From the NCBI GenBank assembly GCA_023053575.1, contig JAKZAP010000001.1, positions 13,470,849 through 13,534,848 of the forward strand: a DNA stretch of 64,000 nt. Reading direction: 5' to 3'. A program made the translations under genes and the position numbers. This stretch comes from Branchinecta lynchi (taxonomy: Eukaryota; Arthropoda; Branchiopoda; Anostraca; Branchinectidae). Below the pieces are notes generated by a model. The model did no database searches. It saw nothing but the letters and a program-made list of their open reading frames with translations, and was not told where the DNA came from. Positions 11,679 through 23,063 of this stretch are shown one piece after another (position 1 is the stretch's first letter; every line of letters begins with the position of its first letter).

Positions 11679-11830
11679 GTTAATCCTGGAAGCAAAGCTG
11701 AAGCCGAAGGTATACGTGAAGGTGACGTAATCCAGACTGTGAACGATTGTAACGTGGATAACGCAACAAACGCCAATGCACATTTTCTAATACGGGAGTC
11801 AGGAAATACCCTCAAGCTCGGCCTCCTTCC
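11679..11830 (+). CDS. SORBS: SORBS/CAP-like giant adaptor, exon 2: second half of PDZ-like domain
   Basis: The acceptor TTTTTCTAG|GTTAATCC is phase 0 and the donor CTTCC|GTAAGTTG is phase 2. It encodes residues 142-191. VNPGSKAEAEGIREGDVIQT matches the PDZ core of ZASP/PDLIM/synaptopodin-2 proteins (xPGSKA..A.L..GDVI), followed by the helix NANAHFLIRES and last strand TLKLGLLP. Joined to exon 1 it gives a complete PDZ-length fold. The acceptor lies only about 38 bases from the truncated end of the LINE at 10484-11640. Confidence 0.85.
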
Positions 11831-14163
11831 GTAAGTTGCTGCCCATACCAGTTAACTTACTAGGTAAATGTCACCTAATGTTGTGTGAATCTGTCCAGCT
11901 CGAGCCATTAAAACATCTTATTCTGTGGTTTCGGTAGCGAAAACCTGAGGTCCTTTTGTGAGACTACACCGAAACTCATGCTATGGATGAAAATAAAATT
12001 CATGTCTCATAAATCGACTTAGCTTTTGAAACTTCCACGATGTTCTCCTCCCTCTTTTATCGCTAAATACTGACGGTCTGATAATGGTATAGGCTACCAT
12101 TTACTCGACCGTCACCTTTTTGACAGGTTCTGTATTGTGGTGATGGAAGACTATTTTTAGTTTAATAATATTTGCATTATAAGATACCAGGTATCTGAAA
12201 AATACAAATAACAATAATAATTAAGTTTTAACCCACATCACATGAACAATGTGAAGATAGTGGAGCATATGCCTGTGTTGTGACCATTCCGCGAAAAGGT
12301 AACATTTAAACATTTAACACCCTGTTCAGTGTGTTAGAGATTATCAAACTTCTAACTGTGCAACTAAATGAATAGATCCTTTTGATACTTCCTGTAGCCT
12401 ACTGTACTGGCCGTCTGTGTATCAGGTCAGCTGAGCCCTTTTCTTCCTAAATGCCTCATCTGTTTCTCTCCTTCCCTCTAACCCAAGTTGCTTTCTATGG
12501 TTTTAATATAAACTTCCCTTGAAGCTCACAAATTTACCCATTGCAATTTAAGAAGAACTAGAATTCTCTCCGTTAATTTTTCTCCCTCCTCTGTCCCCCC
12601 AAAGCGTAGGTTAATCTGAGCGCCACTTACCGCCCACTTTTAGCTCTGGAAGAGGGAGGACTATATGCTAGTGTATGCTTCTACATTCCTTTTCTCTATG
12701 GATTTTGTACTCACAACGACCTGCAAAGATTCTGACACAAAATTTATTGCTATAACATGTCAGATGAATCACGAGCATTCGATGATATTTATTGGTTCAC
12801 CATGCGACCTCATTTTTTGTGGCTAATAATCCAATTCGTCAATCACGCCTGTGGGAGAGATTTGAGCGCCCATACCGCCAGATGCCGTCTGGAGGAATGT
12901 CTCTTCGACTTCTCTGAGTTTCGAATTCTATATTTACTCTAAATTGTCACCGTGAGGTCCCTCCACGTCCTACTGCAGATTTCTTGTTTCTCCTGTGCGC
13001 TGAGGTCCGTGTGGGGGAATATCATAGAGGTACGAATGCGCTGTCCACATGCGTCCGTTTACTGCATGAGTTGATGCCGAATCGGCGTTTTTTCCTAGCG
13101 TCAGAGTTTTGGATACTTTATGCTGGATACAAATTTGACGTGATTGTATAACAGTGGTGGAGGAAAACGTCTCAAACTGTAAGTATTGAAGTTCATTTAA
13201 GTATCTAGGTTGAATTCGAACCAGGGTCGACTAAGTTTTCACAGTGTCTGATTATATACTTTGTTTTAGAATGTTGAGGGTTTAGTCTGGGTGTTACAGG
13301 AGGCTTTACCAAGATAGATATATGTGTCTATGTGTGGTTGGGGCCACGCGGTCATACTCGTACGGGCCAGACCAGGAGGGTTATTGTGAACTGTGAAATG
13401 GAAAGCGAAGCATCGATCACTCTCCGTTGTTTTCGGGACTTTTCAGGAAAGTTGCTTTCCCCATAGGTTTTCGCGCTGTATGAACTGTTGCAGCTTTCCC
13501 GAGCATTGGAAATTGCGATGAGTGAGGCTTAACCTCAGCGGAATGATCCGCTTAAATTCTAGTGTAAAGCAACTGTTACAATCCCTTAAGTAGAGATTGT
13601 AACTTCTAAAATCATTACTATCCATGGATTTTGCGGTAAATCAGAATGGAAAATAGAACGACAGATAGAATTCCTTCTGTTTTGGTAGTGAGCTTCGCTG
13701 ACTAGAAAGCGATTCTGGAATGTTGAAAACCCTCCTTAGATGTGGCTGTTAACCTACCATACGAGCGTCTGCAACCGAATGGTGCTGTACCAATTGTGTT
13801 GTTACGGTAGAACCCTCTCGTCTTGTCGCCTGTTTATGTGCTTCTTACGTGTCATAGAAAGTCTGTTGTCAAAACCTCCCTGTAAAAGTTCCTCTATCCT
13901 CCCTAATGCATGACAGGAAAGAGCTGTTGGACCTTCCGCATAATATGATTAATGACGTTCCGTTCAACAGATTGGAATTTTTGCTGGAATTCTCATGTGG
14001 TGGATCGGCAAACATTACCTTGCCATTAAGACGAAGTTCCTTGTAAGGATTCTGTTCCACTTAGCTCCGTAAGAGATAAATTGCGACAGGGGTGCTGATT
14101 TCTTGGCAGGAATAGCGTAAACACATCCAAGGATGGAAGCTCAGAAATTCTTGGGTTTTTTAG
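11831..14163. other. Intron 2, first part
   Basis: Begins with the GTAAGT donor. A short AAATAACAATAATAATTAA tract near 12203 resembles a LINE 3' tail. No other feature is recognised. Confidence 0.4.
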
Positions 14164-14428
14164 GTGCACGTGTGAACCTGGCAAAGAATTCTGCCGATTC
14201 TTCCCCATCTCGTTTCCCTGCTTATCGCTTGAGAACTTGTCCCTAACACCTTGTGGAATGCGCGACTTCGGGACAATCTTCTGGCAGAAGTGCGTCGACA
14301 AGGCAGTTGGAATTGTTGTCACAGTGCTGTTCATCATCGGTTTTCTGTGGATGTTGTCCTTCGTTGGAATAATGAATATCATAAAGTTTTTTGCATGGAT
14401 TGTGAACCTAGTGACGTCGTTATTCTGA
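14164..14428 (+). CDS. Candidate alternative last exon: PDZ isoform with hydrophobic tail
   Basis: After GGTTTTTTAG at 14154-14163 an open frame runs in exactly the phase left by exon 2 (phase 2) for 87 codons to TGA at 14426. The predicted tail is Cys-rich at first (CTCEPGKEFCRFFPISFPC) and then hydrophobic (AVGIVVTVLFIIGFLWMLSF plus a second apolar stretch), ending LVTSLF. AATAAA at 14502-14507 followed by a TGTGATTGTGTATAGG GT-rich stretch looks like a poly(A) site. Other frames are also partly open here, so chance is possible. No family is recognised. Confidence 0.35.
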
Positions 14429-14501
14429 CCTTAAATGTGAAGTGGAAGCATGCATTGGGCTGACCTAGCTAATTAGTGAATCAGGAACCAATGGATGACA
14501 A

Positions 14502-14507
14502 AATAAA
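14502..14507 (+). promoter_or_regulatory. Candidate poly(A) signal AATAAA
   Basis: AATAAA 74 bases after the stop of the candidate exon at 14164-14428, with a GT-rich stretch about 12-28 bases further on. It would end the short PDZ transcript if that exon is real. Confidence 0.35.
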
Positions 14508-15449
14508 ACAGGTACTTCTGTGATTGTGTATAGGCCACGGCATGGCAGAGTGAACAAACTGCGTGGTTATAGTGTCTGGAAAAGTGCCTAAGAAGAACAT
14601 CTTGTAACCTATGAAAAATCGGTTGTGTTTTTGGTTATTTGCGGTGAAGAGGCCAAATTGAAGTACAAAAAGTGTTAACTATTTTGATTAATTTTTCATA
14701 TGTAAGTAAGAAAGAGTACGGAATAAAGTTTTTTTAGCCCAACTTCGTGCGATCGAGGGCCCATATTAGATTGTTCGCATTTTAGTTGTTCACAAGGGCC
14801 TTCCTTTGCATGTCCTATAAGGGAGGGACCTTATTTCTTCTTTACATCGGGTCACTTTTGTCCACTGCCTGGTATGGCGCTGAAAAATGCATCTCTTGTA
14901 AGATCGAATAAGATATTTCGTTCATGATAGTCAATTTTTGGTTTGTTTTCAAAAAGACCAAATTTATTCTTAGTTTTACCAAGAGTAGATTGCGCAGAGC
15001 ACCATCTACTTTCTCTCGTAGCTTCACGCTATCTAGCGAAACCGAAGAGACTTACCGCTGAAAAATCACGCCGGAGGAAGGCCCCTGTCATATAACTTTC
15101 ACCATCAGATCAAAAACCTTTCTTGCTACTCTATAAGTGTTGGTTCAGTCATTTTACCATTAGATGGTGGATGTTTCGTAACACCGTCTCCTAAAATTTG
15201 TCACGGTGCAGTTTTATTTTATAGATGGCAGACATACTACACCACGCGGTTTCGTGGGACAGCACTTGCTTTTGTTTACGGATTGTCCCAAAAGTCTGCG
15301 TTGGAAAATGTAAAATCGTCGACTTCTACATCTGACGTCCACTTCAGTCTTGGGGGGGTGGGGGTGAAAACCCTATTTTTTTTTAACATCAATCTCGCAC
15401 ATAGTGCAATATACTTTGACTCGTAATGTGACCCATAATGTGACATTAG
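14508..15449. other. Intron 2, middle, nothing recognised
   Basis: No repeat or exon is recognised. A G-run lies near 15351. Confidence 0.4.
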
Positions 15450-15958
15450 AGTTGCGTTTTTTTGTATGTAGTTTCGGCGTAGTTTCGCTTAAAAGCTTTT
15501 CTATTTGTCCATTCCATCTGCTGTAGTTTCGAACCTCAGACTACGGAGCTCAGAGCGTAGTCACACTAGGCTCAAAATTTGACGAACAACTGAAAATCCC
15601 TAGGGGACGTGAGATTTGATGTGCTTTCTGGCAGCTTGGGGATAATGAGCAAATTGCATTTAGGGGTCAGTTAGGGTTCCTATAGCATTATTATACGCGC
15701 TGTTTTGCTCTAATTGATCTCACGAGTTTAAAACGACAAAATTTCGAATTAGATGTATGTTGTTCTTTTTCTTTTTTATACTTTTGCAACCCAAAAAGCC
15801 AGGAAATGAGCCCAGTGTGACCAAGAGCTCAAACTACAAACTACCTTGCAGACTTCGGCGTAGTTTGAAACAATAACTCAATAAAACGAAAGTAAGACAA
15901 AACAAGAGCCAAACTACAAACTTTGATGAAACAGAAGTGAATCCAAAAAAACGCAACT
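15450..15958. mobile_element. MITE-like element with AGTTGCGTTTTTTT termini and TAG target duplication
   Basis: The left end AGTTGCGTTTTTTTG is mirrored by CCAAAAAAACGCAACT at the right end. TAG flanks both sides (15447-15449 and 15959-15961). Subterminal GGCGTAGTTT motifs recur inside. At 509 bp and non-coding it fits a short non-autonomous DNA transposon. Confidence 0.7.
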
Positions 15959-16077
15959 TAGGAGACGCGTATTGGAGTGAAAACCTGCGTTGTTATTCCT
16001 AGATGGTGCTCTTAAATGCACTGTATGACTGCAACGCATTAATTTAATTGTATTAATTTAAATTCCTCATTTTGCAG

Positions 16078-16175
16078 GGGAGCGTCACATTCCCGGAAAT
16101 CTCAGCGGCAAGCAGGCGAGATGAGGAATGTACCCGCCCTGGATTCGAATAAACAGAAGGAAGATGCTAAGAAAG
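16078..16175 (+). CDS. SORBS: SORBS/CAP-like giant adaptor, exon 3
   Basis: Acceptor CATTTTGCAG|GGG, donor AAAG|GTAGGC. Read in the phase left by exon 2 it is open and encodes a basic linker, GASHSRKSQRQAGEMRNVPA followed by LDSNKQKEDAKK (residues 192-224). It ends in phase 1, matching exon 4. No domain is recognised. It links the PDZ to the first giant exon. Confidence 0.6.
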
Positions 16176-16607
16176 GTAGGCCTGTTTTACTTGACTTTCT
16201 TATACGTATACATGGCCTCTATGACTGCGAATGTGTGTGTGTGGGGGCTGAATCGCTTACTGTTTGCTAACTGTTTTGCTGGTGAATTACTTGATTTTAT
16301 TATAAAGATAGCTTTTTCCCAACCAACGGGCCATAGAGCCCTTGAGATTCTCTTTAAGATATAGATTCTGCTTTTTGTATATGTTAGTAGTATGTTAGTT
16401 TGTATATATTAGTCTGTCAATACAGAGAAATTTGAACTAAGATTAGCAGATCAGATTTCGTATTCAGTGTGTTCACTGAAAAAACAACAAAAAAAAAACG
16501 ACGCTGACTGGGTACCCGGAGGCAATCTGAGTTGGATGTGGTGCAAGTCGGGCCCGTCCTCCGGATGGCGTCGGTGTTGATTGAAAGATGTTCAGATTTG
16601 ATCCTTT

Positions 16608-16639
<32 letters not shown>

Positions 16640-17552
16640 CACTGCGGAAAGATTGTCGACTCCGTGATTTGGAAGCAAGCAGCCCCTGATTGCAATGTGG
16701 AACAAGATCTTGCTTTAAATTTAGCCCAATATTGATACAATGCGTAATATCGACCTTTCAGATCCATCCTGTCTGTTGCGGACGAGGGACTGATGGACCA
16801 TCCTCAGTCCAGATCCGACAGACAGAATTTCCGGCATCGAACAAGAATTCAAGTTATTTCCGACGCGTCAATTCCACTGAAAAATTCTGTAACGAGTCTT
16901 CCACGCGACTGATTTAACTCACCGCGGCCGTCCCTTCACATTGATTGACCCTAGTTCAAAGTTTTCTACGTCATTTGCATGGAGCCGCTGCTGAAAGCGG
17001 AACTAATGACTAATCGTAAATTGTCCCTAGAACTATGTGCAACCGACACGATCTTGATCATCGTTTGTTAATGTCAGTCGCTGCGAGAGGCCGGGGAGTC
17101 AGTCATTTCTAAGTTTCTATTAGTTCCGGAATCTACGGTGCCAACTTTCATGCTCTAGTTGATAAGAGGACAAATTGAATGGTGGAACCTCGTCTAGTAT
17201 GCACGCAAGAATGTCTTTTCTTCCTGATTTTTCACTGGTATCCATACTTACCTTGGTTCCGTCCAGTTTTTCTGGATCAGGTAATACTTTTAAATGCAGA
17301 CGGAAACCGAGCAAGAACCTACTCCGTGATTTCACCATTTTCCTGCTGAGTTGTTCAGGTTCGGGGGAGAGGATTTATTTGTTTGTGACCCACCATTGGC
17401 CGAAGCCAAAAAGCGGAATATAATAGAAACACCAAGAAAGGAAATGTAAATAGAGTACACTTAGATGACAAAATAATTGACAGGAAAATTTTCTAAACAG
17501 TGAAGTCGGTGTTGGTCATCTACTTAGCGCGGAGTAGCCCAGTCTTCCACAT
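16176..17552. other. Intron 3, first part, with an rRNA fragment
   Basis: Apart from the 18S-like fragment at 16555-16655, a - strand candidate exon near 17120-17338 is noted under findings. Nothing else is recognised. Confidence 0.4.
16555..16655 (+). pseudogene. Degenerate 3' end of 18S rRNA
   Basis: Positions 16611-16637 carry AAAAGTCGTAACAAGGTTTC followed by CGTAGGTG, the near-universal end of eukaryotic small-subunit rRNA. The next part, ACACTGCGGAAAGATT, is a mutated GAACCTGCGGAAGGATC. Upstream GGATGGCGTCGGTGTTG and GATTTGATCCTTTAG also resemble the 18S 3' region, but with deletions. It is a stray non-functional copy. No 5.8S sequence follows. Confidence 0.8.
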
Positions 17553-17725
17553 AAATATTTCTTTCAGACCAAGCTGACTGCGAATCATGTTTGACAGTGC
17601 AAAACGGATACGTTAGTTTATTTTCCAGCTTAGCGGTTTGAGCCTGAAAACCACTCGTTCCAAGAAGGACCGAAGTGTAGTTCTAAGAAAATGCAGTCGA
17701 CGTATCGGTTTGCACTGTCAAGTCT
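17553..17725. mobile_element. Foldback (AAGCTGACTGCGAAT) family, degraded copy
   Basis: Left arm CAGACCAAGCTGACTGCGAAT then TTTGACAGTGCAAAACGGAT, right arm CCAAGAAGGACCGAAGTG then TCGGTTTGCACTGTCAAG. The arms are diverged and shorter than at 54960-55352. Confidence 0.55.
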
Positions 17726-18695
17726 GTCACCAATCACTGACCATGGATAGGCCGATTACTAAAAAAAACTTACAAAAAAATAACAAAAAAAATATTGATG
17801 ATTTGAGTAAATTCTGTAGACAACCAATTCTCTTTCAGTGTGTCAGAGTAGGGTACGTCACCCAATAGTTGGCATAAAGTAACGGACGTTTGGCATAGGC
17901 TAGTCCAGACTGTGGGTATACAACGTATGGCATAGCCTATGCAAACAATCAGGGGTAGGTTTGGCTAGGCTAGTTCAGGAGTAACCCCCTAGTCGAATCT
18001 CCTTCGAGCGTAAGCTATATCCAGTGACCACTATTTCTTTGCCGCAATTTCTTTAACTACACTTTTTAGGCTTCGGAACCGGGGGACGGCAACATTTATA
18101 TTCTAAACCCCCTCAAATTGTTGTTCGGACGATTTTCACCCGGCCCCACCTCAGGGTGTAGGTAGCAAGGCTTCGGTTCAGGCTGCAGCTAGAAATGCAC
18201 AAATTTCTAGTGACAAATCCGATTAGCAAGATTAAACATGAATGGAAAGTATATGGATGCAAATGGAATACGGATGACGGAATACAAGCTTCACTGCGTG
18301 TTTTAATATCCAGGTTCGGTGGAATCTCATCCTCAATAACGAGTAATGATACAAGTTATAACGTTCCACTGATTTCCCATAAAAGACTGCCGTTTCCTAC
18401 CAGCTTGCGAATAGTGGGAGTTTCCGTAATTTTTTTGTAAATAAACCAAGCATTCCTGTGCATGAGCGGTGTGGTGGATCATGAAACCATGGTGCTACTC
18501 GGGTCTATTGTTTTTACAATTAATTACTAGCCAATTACTGACACGCCTCGTGTGTGTTGGCAAGCATAGAAAGGAAATAGGGTTACGTTGCTCTCATTTT
18601 TACTTTTTTTTTTGCAAATCGTTGAAGGTTTTGATACCTCGAATCATGCTCAGTGGTGCTCAACTCATCCGTCAGGTTAAATTTGTATAGTACTC
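17726..18695. other. Intron 3, middle, nothing recognised
   Basis: Only scattered short open frames are seen. Confidence 0.4.
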
Positions 18696-18790
18696 GGTGA
18701 TATTTCGGACCTGAACAGTCAGACGGACCTATCTACAGTCAGAAGAGGACCCTTGCCAAGAAGGGCCGATATGTCGCCTAATTATAATTG
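18696..18790. repeat. Foldback family fragment
   Basis: GTGATATTTCGG and GAGGACCCTTGCCAAGAAGG then GCCGATAT mark the centre of a degraded hairpin of the same family. Confidence 0.5.
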
Positions 18791-18895
18791 TCGCCGAATA
18801 TTCATTATTTTCTATGTGTTTTATCTGTACTTTTGCCTCCTAAATATATGCTGAACTGCGGCTATTTGTGTGTCCTAAATTTGCATCTCAGCAAC

Positions 18896-19765
18896 AACAG
18901 GACCAAAGGTTTCGATTGGATCTCAAAAATTTAATATTTGATCCAGACAATTGCTTTCTTGTAGATAGGCCTATCGGGAAAAAGTAATTATTTTACTTTT
19001 ACCTAATAACATTTGTACTATTCAAATTTAGAAACAGATTAATGCCAATGGCTAGTCACCTGAGAAAACCAAGTTCAGGTATGGATTCAGCATGTGTGCT
19101 TACCCCTGTAAGTCGTATCTACTTTGACGAAATTGATCGAAACTTCCTGCATTACTTCTGCCAAATATTCGGTTTCTCCGGATTCCGGATGTACTACTTG
19201 TCCGGCAAAAACTAAAGCTCAAAACGAATTCAGCGTATCTACTTACCCCTTTATCGGACCTCTAATCAACTTCAGATAAACTGTAACTTTTAACAAATTA
19301 TCAGGTTTTGGCCGGATTCCAGGCGGACATATGTCCGGGTAGAAAATAATTGTCGTAAATGGATTCAGCATGTCTTCGTACCCCTTAATCAAACATTTAA
19401 TCAACTTCGAATAAAACTTTTACTTTTAACAAATTTTCCAGTTTTGGCTGGGTTTCGGACCAACCAGTTGTCCGGCGAGAAATTAAGTTTCAGATATGGA
19501 TTCAGCACATCTCCTTACCCCTAGATCGACTATTTCATTGACTTAAAAAAAAATCCGTCCCTTAATTTGAAACCCCTCCCCCACCCCTAAATATGGGGCT
19601 ACAGGGCTCATCTACGAACTTGACCTGTACTATGACCCAAAGAGTCCTCGTGCCAAGTTTGAATAAAATATGTCAACCCCTTCGAGAGCTATCCTGCTAC
19701 CAGACGGACAGACGGACGACTTTTACAAAATCCCGTCACTTACGTTCTGGGACCCCAAAAAGAGG
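18896..19765 (-). repeat. Family A repeat, copy 3, reverse orientation
   Basis: Starts with the reverse tail ACAGGACCAAAGGTTTCGAT and ends with the reverse head (GTCCGTCTGTC complement and GGGACCCCAAAAAG). It lies directly next to copy 4 in the opposite direction, head to head. Confidence 0.7.
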
Positions 19766-20375
19766 CGTTTTTGGGATCCCGAAACGCTAGTGACGGAATA
19801 CCTATGACTTCATTTGTCCGTCTGTTAGCACGATAACTCTCGAAGGGGTTGGAATATTTTGTTTAAACTTGGTATGAAGATTCTTTGGGCTAAAGTAAAG
19901 GTCAAGTTCATAGATGGACTCCGTACCTCTATATTTAGGGGTGGGGGAGGGGGTTTCAGATTAAACGGCGACACAAATATTTCTTGAAAGCTAATGAGGT
20001 AGTCGATTTAGGAGTAAGGAGACATGCTGAATCCAGTTATGAAATTTGTTTTCTCGCTAAACAAGTAGTTCACCCGCAATCGGGCCAAAACCGGAAAATT
20101 TGTTAAAAAGCAAAAGTTTTATCTGAAGTTGTTTAGAGGTTTGGGTGTCGGGATAATGAGACATGCTAAATTTGTTTTCGAACTTTATTTCTTGCCGGAC
20201 AAGTAGTTCGCTCTCAGTGTCACCAGTTATACTTTCGAGCAGTTGATTATGGATTAATTGTAACATGTTAAAGCGATTTGGCGAAGACCGGAAATCTACA
20301 AGACTGGATCGTCTGGATCAAGAAGTCCAGTTAATGTTCAGTTTTTCGTATCCCATCGAAACCTTTGGTCTTGTT
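19766..20375 (+). repeat. Family A repeat, copy 4, with fewer internal units
   Basis: Head TTTTTGGGATCCCGAAACG near 19769, tail TATCCCATCGAAACCTTTGG then TCTTGTT at about 20350-20375. It has about two internal units, against five or more in other copies. Confidence 0.7.
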
Positions 20376-21237
20376 AGCTAGCGATGCCCGAGAGCCTTCG
20401 TCTGGACCAGTGTTGACGATAATGTCAAGTGCATTCCTTCGATGAACACTTTCTGTTTATAGCAGTAAAAGTTTGGTGACTTGGCATTTCTTCTTGGCGT
20501 TCTATCCATTGGTCCCAGCTGATTTACGAGCTCGTTAATTATCTTATCGTCTCGTCAGAGTCGACATCTTCTGGCTGAACCCATTAGCCTAGGAAAAGCG
20601 TATTATTTGCAGGTCTCTTGGTTTGTTGCTGCCCGTGTTAGTCACACTCCAGGATTGCATAAAAGGCATAATTGAAGGAAATTGTTCTTCGGTTCGATTA
20701 ATCATCCTGCCAGTTAATTAAACTGTCCGTTAAGACATGTTTGACCTCGAAGGATCATGACCGGCTAGTATCGGTACTTGTAGTACTGATCCACGCTTCG
20801 TCGCTCGATCCACGTAAATTCTAGAAACTTCCAATTTCGTACGGTTATTTTCTACCTCCACTATCAACTCTCTTCGATACCATTTGCATATCCTCATTCC
20901 AGCATTTAGGGAGATATATCTTTAAAAGATGCAATAGCATGTTCTCTAGGGGTCTAGGCCGATGACAAACTTCTGACTTCGCTTTGTGGCAAACTTATGC
21001 AGATTTTTTGAACATTTTAGAGCCCCGGATCTTTTGTCATTTCTGTCAAGATCCCACTTGGGAGCTAAAGAAAGCAGTGGCGGAGCACATTATCTTGAAG
21101 CTCGAACTTAAAACGCCGTAATCTCTTGGGCTACTGTCTACCCCTGGTCGTTAGCAAGAGCGGCAACAAATTTTATAGGCCAAGTTTTTAGCCATGTTAG
21201 TGTAATGGAGTGGGAGTGTTATGATATCTGAGGTCTA
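20376..21237. other. Intron 3 spacer, nothing recognised
   Basis: No recognisable element. Confidence 0.4.
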
Positions 21238-21419
21238 CACTGTAAAAAGCTCGGTAAAAAGTATCTCTGAAGAAGGATTAAAGTTAACTGCAGTATTTGC
21301 TACTCGGGTTATTCTTATCACCATTTCATATCAACCTTACTTCAGTAGAGATAAGAATAATCCGAGTAGCGAAAACTGCAGTTAACTTTAACCCTTACTC
21401 GGAGATACTTTTCACAGTG
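21238..21419. mobile_element. Foldback MITE with TA target duplication
   Basis: The 182 bp form a long hairpin. CACTGTAAAAAGC at the left pairs with CTTTTCACAGTG at the right, and AGTTAACTGCAGT and CTACTCGG pair with their complements nearer the centre. TA flanks both ends, as in Tc1/mariner-type MITEs. Confidence 0.75.
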
Positions 21420-22670
21420 TAGCCGAAAGTCTCTAGCCAATTGCCAATCAGTACCTTCAGATAGCTAGTGCCTCAGAAGAAGAAGATTGGGAGTCGCATT
21501 GGCAAGAGGTTTCCAGTGTGGGTATTTTGGAGATAGGCCTACAGATGCGAGTCTTCTTCCAAGCCTAGACGTTTCAGTATTAACGGAGAAACGAACATAT
21601 AAGAAATTATGCCAATTTTTCTGCTTTTCTGAGGCAGCTTGTCTGTTATGTATTTTGGTCACTTTATCTTTAGTGTATGCGGCCCGCGGGTCGACTCTTT
21701 GCGGTTGACAATTCACAAATCGAAGAACATCCGTCTTTGTCGGTCTTTGTTTAAACAGCGAAGACTCCGCCCACCCGGCACAAAAATTATGAAACAATCA
21801 TTGCCGTGTCGCCCTTTTGATCCAGGGATTTCAGTCAGTTTCTGTTTACGCTACGTTTGTGTACTTGTGACATGTTGAAGGTTTTTAAGTCATTCCGGCA
21901 GAAAAAGAAGGTAAAGAACAGAAAGTTTCAAATCTGTTCCGGTGTTAGAGGTAACAGTCATGTGTTCCGACTACTGGTGGTGGAACAATTGGAATGTCAA
22001 GTATTGATGTTAATAATAATTGTACTGTTATGATAATAGAAATGCAGCAAATAGGCTTTCGCCTCTTAAAGTATCACGACGAAACTGGGAATAATAATTC
22101 TGAGCGAACCTTAAAATTGTATCTGCTATGCAATTTGATTGAATCAGCATTAATAACATCTATTATCTATATATTCATAATTCATTCAGTTCAGTTTATT
22201 TTCAAACCATGCAAGAACTAGCCGAATTTTCGGTTTTTTGTCAACAAAATCACCCTTCAGTTAGGCTGTTCCAGTGTCAAAGAACTATATTTCCGGAACT
22301 CGACTTGTACAGTGGATTCCTCGAGCATAAATAGGTGTCTCATACTATGATAACGGTTGTCAGATTATTACCCACTTCAAAGCGAAAATGAGGGTGGGAC
22401 AGGAGGCCACTTGACTGGTATAAAGTCCCGTGCCATCAGGTCTATGGTTTTGGCCTGTTAAGACAAGTAGCCTACCACTTTCTTGGAGTGGATCCACCCA
22501 ACCAGGTCTGATGCGAGGACTTTATTAGCAAAGGCCTCATGGGTTGCAATACGAAATTTGGCAAATAGGTGTCCACGATTCTAGCTTGTTTTATTTGCTG
22601 GGAAGGCGAGTCCTCAGACTTACCTATCCTAGTGTATTTCTGCATATATTTGATGCGGTTCTGTATCCAG
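21420..22670. other. Intron 3 spacer, nothing recognised
   Basis: No recognisable element. Open frames on both strands at 21465-21878 overlap each other without exon signals. Confidence 0.4.
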
Positions 22671-22947
22671 AGCCTCGTTTTTGTTGCATGCTGCAGGTCC
22701 ACTTCTCGGCCGATTCCGGACTGATTCTTTCTACATCCGTTTTTGCACTGCAGCGCTTCCGAGGAAGACGGCAGCGCTTCTCGAGAATCGCGGACTTGCT
22801 CATCGACCAAGTCTGTGCTTCCCTGCAAGATGCTGCAGCGCTGCCGCTTCAACCAAGAAGAAAGTGAATCCAAAAACGCATATTGTGCAAAAGCAAAGAA
22901 GTGCTGCAGCAGCGATGCGGCAGCGCTATTGCAACAAAAACGAGGCT
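22671..22947. mobile_element. MITE-like element with AGCCTCGTTTTTGTTGCA termini and CAG duplication
   Basis: The left end AGCCTCGTTTTTGTTGCA is perfectly inverted at the right end (TGCAACAAAAACGAGGCT), with CAG on both sides (22668-22670 and 22948-22950). The interior is GC-rich with GCAGCG motifs. The clean termini suggest a fairly recent insertion. It lies 116 bp before exon 4. Confidence 0.8.
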
Positions 22948-23063
22948 CAGATTACTCCTGCTACATCCCAAGGATTTTGTGAAAAATGTTTAGTGCAGTC
23001 GAAGTGTAAGGGAAGGGAGTTATCCTCATCCTCTGGAACTAATAGATTTCATTTTTCTTTCAG

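Noticed and set aside
14026..14382. 118-codon - strand open frame opposite the candidate membrane-tail exon
   Set aside because: No motif or splice signal. It does weaken, but does not remove, the case for the + strand exon.
16656..17100. ITS1 and 5.8S continuation after the 18S fragment
   Set aside because: No 5.8S core motif is present. Similarity ends at about 16655.
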